This document shows positions 52,496 through 60,659 of a stretch of DNA of 64,000 nucleotides, piece by piece. Both the position numbers and the translations under genes were made by a program. The stretch's first letter is position 1, and every line of letters starts with the position of its first letter. The stretch covers positions 62,001-126,000 of the forward strand of contig CAZAEQ010000002.1 in assembly GCA_964484185.1 (NCBI GenBank), in the 5' to 3' direction. The stretch comes from F1-120-MAGs238 sp964484185. Lineage in GTDB: Bacteria; Planctomycetota; Phycisphaerae; Phycisphaerales; UBA1924. Under the pieces are notes generated by a model. That model had not been told where the DNA came from. It was given only the letters and a program-made list of their open reading frames with translations, and ran no database searches.

Positions 52496-53323
52496 GTGCG
52501 TGGAATTTCCTTTGGTCTCGTGACGGTAATCGCTGCGTGCGCAGGTGCTGTGTGTAGTACTGCGCGCGCAGGAGTTGAGAGTCCTTATGCGACTCGAGTT
52601 GTGGAGTATGTTCCTGGATCCGGAACTGCGGGCAATACCAATGCTCAAGCTGCATTGGGTTCACCCACCCGTTACACCGGTGTGCAGTTCGGCTTCCCCG
52701 GAACCGTCAATCCCTTCAATCCTTCTTTCGATCCCGATGAAACAGTCACGGTCGGCCGCGGCGGCTCACTCGTGCTGGAATTTGATCATCGCGTTGAAAA
52801 CGATGCCGCTAATCCATACGGACTTGATCTGCTCGTTTTCGGTAACAGCTTCTTCTGGGACCCGATCAACTTTTCCACCCGTGCAGATGCGATTTCCTCC
52901 GAAGGCGGCACGGTTGAAGTTTCACAAGATGGCGTAAGCTGGACGCTGGCCCCGGTCGAAGCCGATGGCCTTTTCCCCACGCTTGGATACGCGGATCTCA
53001 CTGACCCGTTCAATCCAGCGCCCGGAAATGTCCTCACCGATTTCACCAAGCCAGTCGATCCAAATTTCAACTGGCACGGCGCCGACTTTTCGCAGATCAT
53101 GGCTGGATACAACGGTTCCGGCGGCGGCGCCGGGATCGATATCGGTGCCCTGGGCCTCCAATGGATCCAGTACGTGCGAATCAGCAACGCTGTCGGTGCC
53201 AGCGGCACGCCAGAGATCGACGCAATTTCAGATGTTTCACCAGTTCCTGCTCCCGGCGCACTAGTCGTTGCGCTGGCGGCGGCGGGCTGTTCACTTAGAC
53301 GCAGGAGGGATGCCTCGCTGTGA
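52496..53323 (+). CDS. B12-riboswitch-controlled exported protein with PEP-CTERM-like tail
   Basis: Start proposed at GTG 52496, 7 nt after ggaagg; ATG 52478 is in frame but lacks a ribosome site. About 275 aa with signal peptide GLVTVIAACAGAVCSTARA. The mature region is an all-beta domain (YATRVVEYVPGSGT, AALGSPTRYTGVQFG, GGSLVLEFDHRVENDAANPYGLDLLVFGNSFF, GTVEVSQDGVSWTLAPVE, QWIQYVRISN). The order 'coating LG, GGSLVLEF, D-L-VFGNSFF, VSQDGxxW' resembles secreted proteins I associate with cobalamin-regulated loci in other bacteria; that recollection is uncertain. The C-terminus PVPAPGALVVALAAAGCSLRRRR is a CTERM-type sorting tail. Its stop overlaps the next gene as GTGA. Confidence 0.8.
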   Translation: MRGISFGLVTVIAACAGAVCSTARAGVESPYATRVVEYVPGSGTAGNTNAQAALGSPTRYTGVQFGFPGTVNPFNPSFDPDETVTVGRGGSLVLEFDHRVENDAANPYGLDLLVFGNSFFWDPINFSTRADAISSEGGTVEVSQDGVSWTLAPVEADGLFPTLGYADLTDPFNPAPGNVLTDFTKPVDPNFNWHGADFSQIMAGYNGSGGGAGIDIGALGLQWIQYVRISNAVGASGTPEIDAISDVSPVPAPGALVVALAAAGCSLRRRRDASL

Positions 53324-54861
53324 GGAGATGTGCTTTCCAGTTCGGGGGATGCGTGATGGTGCTCTGTGCTTTAGGCCCTGGAGGGAGGGCCTGCGCACAG
53401 GGAACTTGGCCGCAGTATGCGGGCGGTGCAGATCGGACTTCCACTCTACACGTGTGTGAGTTTGACCCGGCATCGCTCGCTTCCCCCGCCTGGATCGCGC
53501 AGAACGACAGCTTGAGTCGTCCTATCTCGTTTGTAGCACAACAGTGTCCGATGGTTTCGCGACGCTCAGTTTTTGCGATTGGAAGTGTGCTGTCAGGTCC
53601 GACGCGAATGTGGCGGTTGTATTCATTCAACCGTCGAACTGGCGTTGTGGAATGGGAGTCTCCGATTCCGGCTGTAGTCGCAGACTCATGGTCATCGGCC
53701 GCGATTGATGAACGCCAGAACCGGATTGTGATTGCAACCGGGCAATCGGTGACATGCTTTGATGTGCAGTCCGGCGGCCAGATTTGGCAGTGCTGGCTGT
53801 CCCAGTCGGTGGTGAATGCGTCGCCATGTATTACGCAGGATCGGCCGCTCAAGAACCGTGTTTTCATTACTGACTATGACGGCGCGGGTGCGGGCGGGCA
53901 TCTTTACTGCATCAATCTCGATCAATACGTACCCGGAATGAACCCATACCAGCCCGGGCAGATTGTGTGGACTGCGCCACTGAATGGCACGAGCGGGAAT
54001 ACACCGGCGTACCGCGGCCAACGCGTCTATGTCACCTCGACCGGCGAGTATCAGCTGACCGCAGGCACGGTGCAGGCATTTGATGTGAAAGATGGCGAGC
54101 AATTGTGGTCCACTCAAAACGAGATCTTTGAAGGGTACTACGGAGGCGTTGGAATCCTCCAAGATGGCGGCAAGGAATACGTGCTCGCCTCAAGCTACGC
54201 ATTCTGGGGCGATACCTGGGCAGCGGATACAGAGAAGATTGACGCCGTGTCCGGACAGCTGATGTGGTCGACCAAGACGAATCGATCAGCCTGCATTCCA
54301 GTTGCGCTCGATGAGAATCACCTGTTGGTTTCCGGCGGGATTCAAGGATTTGGAACCACTCCCACGATTCAACTCATTACAGACAAACACTGCGCTGCAA
54401 CCACCAACTGGACATCGCTGGGACTTTCACGCCTGGGCGGATGGAGCACTCAGCCAATCTTCGATGTCAAGAATCAACGGTTGTATGTCGGAGAATTGCC
54501 ATTGACGACTGGCTCATTTGGTGCTGGCATTCGGATGCACGTTGTTGAGGTCGGCCAATTGCTCGAAAATGAAGTGTTTGACGAAGATGTCTATCCGGGC
54601 TTTGGATCAACTCCTGCGATTGCGGGACGGAACCTGTATTCAATGGGCAGTGCGGGGCTTCACGCTTTTGGACCAACTCCGGTGAATGGCGACGTGAACG
54701 ATGACGGTTTCCTGGACGTCGAAGATCTCTATGCCTATTTCTGGACTGGCGGCTTTGATGTTGATGGCGATGGTCAGTGGGATGCGGCGGATCTGGAGAT
54801 GCTGAACATTCTGGTTCGCGGCGATGAAGAACGCGCAATCAAGCTTGGAAATGGAGAATGA
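53320..54861 (+). CDS. B12-controlled exported beta-propeller (quinoprotein-like) with dockerin-like tail
   Basis: GTG start overlapping the previous stop (translational coupling), 513 aa, signal-type N-terminus (GGCVMVLCALGPGGRACAQ). The body has PQQ/quinoprotein-like propeller blades: WPQYAGGADRTS, RLYSFNRRTGVVEWESPIP, NRIVIATGQSVTCFDVQSGGQIWQCWL, GTVQAFDVKDGEQLWSTQN, EKIDAVSGQLMWSTKTN. No clear PQQ-ligand or catalytic residues are visible, so ligand binding is more likely than dehydrogenation. The end carries two EF-hand-like repeats (DVNDDGFLDVEDLYAYF, DVDGDGQWDAADLEML), a more canonical dockerin pattern than the GC-type tails elsewhere. Its stop overlaps the pseudopilin start as ATGA. 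Confidence 0.82.
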   Translation: MRRCAFQFGGCVMVLCALGPGGRACAQGTWPQYAGGADRTSTLHVCEFDPASLASPAWIAQNDSLSRPISFVAQQCPMVSRRSVFAIGSVLSGPTRMWRLYSFNRRTGVVEWESPIPAVVADSWSSAAIDERQNRIVIATGQSVTCFDVQSGGQIWQCWLSQSVVNASPCITQDRPLKNRVFITDYDGAGAGGHLYCINLDQYVPGMNPYQPGQIVWTAPLNGTSGNTPAYRGQRVYVTSTGEYQLTAGTVQAFDVKDGEQLWSTQNEIFEGYYGGVGILQDGGKEYVLASSYAFWGDTWAADTEKIDAVSGQLMWSTKTNRSACIPVALDENHLLVSGGIQGFGTTPTIQLITDKHCAATTNWTSLGLSRLGGWSTQPIFDVKNQRLYVGELPLTTGSFGAGIRMHVVEVGQLLENEVFDEDVYPGFGSTPAIAGRNLYSMGSAGLHAFGPTPVNGDVNDDGFLDVEDLYAYFWTGGFDVDGDGQWDAADLEMLNILVRGDEERAIKLGNGE

Positions 54862-55739
54862 TAGAGCGGGTACGTTCAACCAACAGACCTCTTACCAGCC
54901 GAGCTTGCGCTGCGTTCTCGTTGATTGAGTTGCTGGTGGTGATCGCAATTATTGCATTACTGATGGGACTTTTGATTCCCGCGTTGGGACGGGCGAGGCA
55001 GGCAGGTCGGTTTGTAAATTGCATGTCGAATCAGCGCGGGTTATTGCTTGCGTGGACCATGTATGCGGATGCGTATAAAGGAAGGGCGATGCCGCTGGGA
55101 TACTGGGATACGCCAGATCTGGGGCCAAGCGGCGAGCAGGTCTTCTGGTGGGGCACGCACGGAACTCCGACGACCAAGCCTGATCATCAAGCAGGATTCA
55201 TCGCACCGTTTCTTGAGGCAAATTTAGCGGCCAAATCAGCGTTCGAATGTCCTGACCAGGGCTGGGGGACCTATCGGGCGCAGGGTCCGAGCCGATCGCC
55301 AACGAGTACCTATGGATACAACGGATACTACTTGAGCCCGGCAAAAACTCCAGGTTGGGCCGCGATGATTGGATTTCGGCCCTGGCGGCGACTGGATGAG
55401 ATCCAGCAGCCGACTGAGCTGTTTGTTTTTGCAGACACGATTCTGGGAACCAGCAGCGCGACTTCGCTGCCATCGAATACTGCGTTGCTTGATCCGCCGC
55501 AGTTGTACAGCGGCAATTTCTGGAACGAGAATCCGTTTCCGACCACATCGTTCCGGCATGATCGCAAGGGAAGCAGAGATTCATCACGTGGGAAATCGCT
55601 GGCAGCGCGGGCCGATGGGTCGGTGCGGGCGATTGAGCCGGCGTATAACAGCGCTTTTGATGAGCGGTCGAACGCGGGTTCTGCGACGAAGTACAATGAC
55701 CCCGGATACGTTCCCGATTGGCGTGAATGGTCTGAGTAA
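54858..55739 (+). CDS. B12-controlled pseudopilin-like protein (prepilin N-terminal methylation domain)
   Basis: ATG overlaps the upstream stop by 4 nt; 293 aa. The leader TSRACAAFSLIELLVVIAIIALLMGLLIPALGRARQAG has the pilin hydrophobic helix with Glu at +5; the residue before Phe is Ala rather than Gly. The soluble part has CMSNQRGLLLAWTMYADAYKG and, near the end, SLAARADGSVRAI, the DG motif of DUF1559-like planctomycete pseudopilins. Third gene of the riboswitch-headed operon, so the pilin-like protein is presumably made only when B12 is scarce. Confidence 0.85.
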   Translation: MIERVRSTNRPLTSRACAAFSLIELLVVIAIIALLMGLLIPALGRARQAGRFVNCMSNQRGLLLAWTMYADAYKGRAMPLGYWDTPDLGPSGEQVFWWGTHGTPTTKPDHQAGFIAPFLEANLAAKSAFECPDQGWGTYRAQGPSRSPTSTYGYNGYYLSPAKTPGWAAMIGFRPWRRLDEIQQPTELFVFADTILGTSSATSLPSNTALLDPPQLYSGNFWNENPFPTTSFRHDRKGSRDSSRGKSLAARADGSVRAIEPAYNSAFDERSNAGSATKYNDPGYVPDWREWSE

Positions 55740-55760
55740 ACGACGAAGGAGCGCTGAAGC

Positions 55761-56051
55761 GTGCCGGTTGATCGCTGCGTATGCCACAGTGTGACGTTTG
55801 AAACGCTGAAAGCCCTGTCCGCTCGCGAGGGCCTGGGACTGGCGGAGCTTGCAAAGAAGACGGGATGCTGCACCGGATGCAGCACCTGCACACCCTATGT
55901 GCGTTTGATGCTCAAGACCGGTCACACGGTTTTTCCGGTGCTCAACAGGTGGCAGTTTGAACATGTGCTCGGTAAGGGATGCTGCGAGTTCTCCGCGGAA
56001 GAGCTGGCTCAAAAAGAAAGCGGACCTTTGCCTGATGCAAAGGTCCGCTGA
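55761..56051 (+). CDS. BFD-like [2Fe-2S]-binding protein
   Basis: GTG start 10 nt after gaagga, 96 aa. RCVCHSVTFETLKAL followed by TGCCTGCSTCTPYVRLML is the Cys-x-Cys ... Cys-x-x-Cys signature of BFD-like [2Fe-2S] domains found in bacterioferritin-associated ferredoxin, NirB and related reductases. It starts 21 nt after the pseudopilin stop on the same strand, so it may be the fourth gene of the B12-riboswitch operon. Its last ~11 codons form the rpoBC terminator hairpin of the opposite strand. A C-terminal extension (CCEFSAEELAQKESG) is not part of the standard domain. Confidence 0.85.
   Translation: MPVDRCVCHSVTFETLKALSAREGLGLAELAKKTGCCTGCSTCTPYVRLMLKTGHTVFPVLNRWQFEHVLGKGCCEFSAEELAQKESGPLPDAKVR
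56011..56048 (-). terminator. Intrinsic terminator of the rpoBC operon, inside the convergent gene's coding end
   Basis: On the minus strand an 11-bp perfect stem (gcggacctttg / caaaggtccgc, 7-nt loop) is followed by tttcttttt. It starts about 25 nt after the rpoC stop and lies entirely within codons of the BFD-like gene. Confidence 0.85.
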
Positions 56052-56073
56052 GATTGAACCAGAACCGGACTAT

Positions 56074-59000
56074 TTAGTTTTCAGGTGAACCGATGACGGT
56101 GTCACGCGAATTGGTGCTGGGGATCTGGATCTGGGGGATGCCCAGCGGATCATCAGCGGATGCGCCCAGAGCTTCGGCAGCTTCGGTCGCTTCCATCATG
56201 ATCTCCTCTTCATCAAGCTCTTCTTCGATCGGCTCTTCAACAAGGTACTTGACCTTGATGTCCTGGTATGGCTTGAGGCCGGTACCAGCGGGGATGAGGT
56301 GACCAAGGAGCACGTTTTCCTTGAGGCCAACGAGATGATCGACCGCGCCACGCAGTGATGCTTCGGTGAGCACCTTCGTGGATTCCTGGAACGATGCACC
56401 AGACAAGAACGAATCGCTGGAGAGAGCAGCCTTGGTGATTCCCAGGAGCAGCGTGCGGCCGGTGGCCGGACGAGCCTTGCGAACCTTGGCGTGTTCCTTA
56501 CCCGCAGATTCAGCCTTGAGGTTGGCTTCGCGAAGTTCAACGCGTGAGACCATGGCACCGACCGGGAGGTCTGTGCCACCGGACTCAACGACGCGACCCA
56601 TTGATTCAAGTTTGCGATTGGTCTCGCGGAAGGTGTACTTATCGACCACTTCCTGCGGGAGCAATTCGGTATCGCCCGGAGCTTCGATGCGGACCTTGCG
56701 GAGCATCTGGCTGAGCATGAGTTCAATGTGCTTGTCGTTGATAACCACGCCCTGAGCGCGGTAAACGCTCTGGACTTCGTCGAGCATGTACTCAAAGAGT
56801 GATTCTTCACCCTTGATTCGCAGGATGTCCTGCAGAACCAATGGACCTTCCGTCAGGCGATCGCCTGCGGTGACAAAGTCGCCAGAGTGCACCAGGAGCG
56901 CCTTGTCGGCGGCAACGTGGTGATCCTTGGGTTCCAGGCCGCCGTCGGGATGGATGCGGATGGTGATCTTTCCCTTCCTCTTTTCAGAAATGATCTCGAC
57001 CTTGCCTGAGATTTCGGCCATGACGGCCGGATCGTGAGGCTTGCGGGCTTCGAAGATTTCCGTCACGCGGGGGAGACCACCGACGATGTCCTGTGAGCCT
57101 GATGATTGACGCGGCTGGCGTGCAAGCATCTGACCGGCGCGAACCTTCTGGCCATCGTCCATTTCGAGGCGGACGCGTGCCGGGAGGTAGTGGAAGTCGA
57201 GCACGTTGCCCTGCTCATCGACGATGTGGATCGTCGGGTGCTGATCACCCTTGTGCTCGATGATGACTCGGTCCTTGCGGCCTGAACCTGCATCCTCGTA
57301 GCGGAAGGTTTCTTTTTCCTTGATGTCGACGAAGCGGATGATGCCTTCCTTTTCGGCGAGGATCGGCACACGGTGCGGATCCCACTTCATGATGCTGGCG
57401 CCCTTCTTTACCTCCACACCGTTCTTGATGTAGATGTATGCACCGTAAGGCACCTTGGTCTTTTCGATTTCGCGACCCTTGGCATCGACAACGGCGAGTT
57501 CGCCGTTGCGCTTCAGGGCGACGTGACATTCCACGCCTTCTTCGTCAAGCGCGGGGACTTCGTTACAGTCGCGAAGTTCCAGAATACCGGCGTTGAGTGC
57601 GCGATACTCGGTCTGTTCGACTGAGCGCTGACCGATACCACCGGTGTGGAACGTACGCATGGTGAGCTGCGTTCCAGGTTCACCGATTGACTGTGCGGCG
57701 ATGATGCCGACGGCCAGACCGGGTTCAACCAGGCGGTTGGTGGAAAGATCGAAACCGTAATCGAGCGCCGAGCAGCCTGAGCGTGCTTCGCTGGTGAGCG
57801 GAGAACGCACGAAGACTTCGGTGATTCCCTTCTCTTCGATGGCCTTGGCGGCTTCAACCGAGATGACTTCGTTCTCGCGAACGATGACTTCATCGCGGAC
57901 CGGATCGATGATGTTGTTAAGGCTGACGCGACCGACGATGAGCTCCGAGAGAGCGACATCGAGCGTTTCGCCCTTGTAGGCTGCACGCTTGCGGATGCCG
58001 CGGCGGCTGCCGCAGTCGAACTCGCCGATGATGACTGACTGGGCCACATCGCAGAGCTTGCGGGTGAGGTAACCAGAGTCTGCGGTCTTAAGGGCGGTAT
58101 CGGCCAGACCCTTACGTGCACCGTGGGTTGAAGAGAAGTACTCGAGAATCGTGAGGCCTTCGCGGAAGTTGGAGCGAATAGGCGTTTCGATAATTTCGCC
58201 TGAGGGCTTGGCCATGAGACCACGCATACCGGCGAGCTGCATCATCTGACTGATGTTGCCGCGGGCACCGGAGTCGGACATGAGGAAGACGGGGTTGAGG
58301 TAGAGCTTGCCCTTCTTTGCTTCGATGTCGGTTTCGTTACCGTCATCGTCGCGGCGGTCGTTCTTGAGTGTTTCGACCAGAGCCTTGGTGACCTGTTCGC
58401 GGCAGTGACCCCAGATGTCGATGAGCTGGTTGTAGCGTTCGCGAGCGGTGATGATGCCGCGGTCGTAGTTCTTTTCCACGCGATCGGCGAGCTTCTGACT
58501 TGCATCAAGAAGTTCCTGCTTTTTGGCAGGGATACGCAGATCGGTGAGACCGAACGAGAGACCGGCGAGCGTGGACTGCTTGAAGCCGTTGTCTTTGAGA
58601 CGATCGAGGAAGTCGATGGTCTCGGCCTTGCCGCAGTACTTGAAGACATCGTCGATGACGCGTGCGCAGCCCTTCTTGCCCAAGGTGCAGTTGTAGTACG
58701 GCATGCCGAAGGGAAGGATGTCGGCGAAGAGGACGCGACCGGCGGTTGTCACCAAACGCTTGTCGGTCGGGAGCTTCTTGACGAGTCCGTCCTGCTTATC
58801 AACGAACTCATCGAAGCCTTCGACGCGAACGATGATGTGATCGAGCAGACCGATCTTACCCTTTTCGTATGCGAGGATGGCTTCGCGCCGATCCTTGTAA
58901 CGGGGAAGAGCCTGCATTTCGGGAAGCTTGAAGTCCGGGATCGCCTTGGTGGGATCGATCGGAGGGTGAGCCACGGTCTGGTAGTAGGTACCAAGAACCA

Positions 59001-60549
59001 TGTCCTGCGACGCAGAGATACTCGGCTTATCGTTTGAGGGCGAGGAGAGGTTGTGCGTCGAGGGCATGATGACGTGCGCTTCGGCCGTAGCTTAACACCT
59101 CAGGGNNNNNNNNNNGTCACCGTCGAAGTCGGCGTTGAAGCCGGTACAGACGAGTGGGTGAATACGAAGAGCGTTACCTTCGACGAGCACCGGCTCGAAT
59201 GCCTGGATACCCATTCGGTGGAGGGTCGGAGCGCGATTGAGCAGCACGGGGTGCTGATAGATCACTTCTTCGAGAATGTCCCACACGGCGGGATCGCGGC
59301 GCTCAAGCATGCGCTTGGCAGACTTGATGGTGTCGGCGAGTCCGTGCTCTTTGAGCTTGCGGATGATGAAGGGCTGGAAGAGTTCAAGCGCGATCTTCTT
59401 GGGAAGGCCGCACTGATTGAGCTTGAGTTCAGGACCGACGACGATGACGGAGCGAGCGGAGTAATCGACGCGTTTACCGAGCAAGTTTTCGCGGAAGCGG
59501 CCTTGCTTGCCCTTAATCATGTCGGTGAGCGACTTGAGGGGGCGGTTGCTTGAACCGAGAACTGGACGGCGGCACCGGTTGTTGTCAAACAGCGCATCGA
59601 CGGCCTGCTGCAGCATTCGCTTTTCGTTGCGGATGATGACTTCAGGGGCGTTGAGGTCCATCAACTTCTTGAGACGGTTGTTGCGGTTGATAATGCGGCG
59701 ATAGAGATCGTTCAAATCGCTGGTTGCGAAGTTGCCAGATTCGAGCAGCACGAGCGGGCGAAGGTCGGGCGGAATGACCGGGACCACGTCCATGACAAGC
59801 CATGCCGGATCAGAACCAGCTTGTTCAACGCCTGATGCGCCGGACTTCTGGCTCATGCGGATCTGCTCAACAAGCTTGAGGCGCTTGGCGAGGTCCTTGA
59901 TCTTCTGCTTGCTCTTGGTCTTGTTGAGATCATCGCGCAATTGATTGGCGAGTTCACCAAGGTTGGTGCGCTCGATCAGTTCACGAATGGCATCTGCGCC
60001 CATGCTGGCGCGGAAGCTGTTGCCGTACTTTGCTTCAAAGTTACGGAATTCGTCTTCCGTGAGAACCTGCTTGAACTTGAGGTCTTCGCAGTCACCGGCG
60101 TCGATGACGACGTAGTCCTGGTAGTAGATGATCTTTTCGAGATCGCTGGTCTTCATTCCAAGCAGCGTGCCGAGGCGCGATGGCATGGACTTGAAGAACC
60201 AGATGTGCACCACGGGCGCGGCGAGGTTGATGTGACCCATGCGCTTGCGACGCACGCGCGAGTGAGTGACCTTCACACCACAGCGATCGCAGATGATGCC
60301 CTTGAACTTTGTGCCGCGGTACTTGCCGCAGGCGCACTCGTAATCGCGTTCTGGGCCGAAGATGCGCTCGCAGAAGAGACCGTCCTTTTCGGGGCGGTAG
60401 GTGCGGTAGTTGATAGTTTCGGGTTTCTTGACTTCACCGAACGACCACGCACGGATGTCGTTGGGGCTGGCAAGAGTGATCTTGACAGCGGAGTAGTCAT
60501 TGACACGATCGTAAACGTTTTCGCCGGCTGTGTTACGCATCTCACGCAT
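56074..60549 (-). CDS. rpoC: DNA-directed RNA polymerase subunit beta'; interrupted by an assembly gap
   Basis: Two open frames on the same strand are one gene split by Ns. The N-terminal part (60549 to 59116, ~478 codons) has zinc finger 1 (CACGKYRGTKFKGIICDRCGV), the rudder/lid region and the catalytic loop NADFDGD right at the gap. The C-terminal part begins by 59085 with AEAHVIMPSTHN and has bridge-helix and trigger-loop-region motifs (MSDSGARGNISQMMQLAGMRGLM, EYFSSTHGARKGLADTALKTADSGYLTRKL, AAQSIGEPGTQLTMRTFHTGG). The second zinc site looks degenerate: SEARSGCSALDYG where C-x6-C-x2-C is expected, although DCGS is present. About 20 residues around QMAVH are missing or garbled at the gap, including an in-frame TAA at 59092-59094 that I attribute to assembly. 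Downstream of rpoB by 110 nt. Confidence 0.95.
59106..59115. other. Assembly gap (10 N) inside rpoC
   Basis: Ten N bases follow the NADFDGD codons. The true length is unknown; comparison with RpoC of other bacteria predicts about 50-60 missing or altered nucleotides here. The ~15 nt on the rpoC-3' side do not encode the expected conserved residues. Confidence 0.95.
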
Positions 60550-60659
60550 TGGTAAGGAACTCCGGATGCGGGGTGAATCTTGCTTGCAGAACTGGCTTGG
60601 CAGGTGCTGGCCAGATGTTTGATACAGGGAAAGAGAACGAGCGGTTTGGATTCAGGAAA

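Noticed and set aside
59092..59094. In-frame stop in rpoC as a natural pseudogene
   Set aside because: It sits at a contig gap within an essential gene; an assembly error is far more likely.
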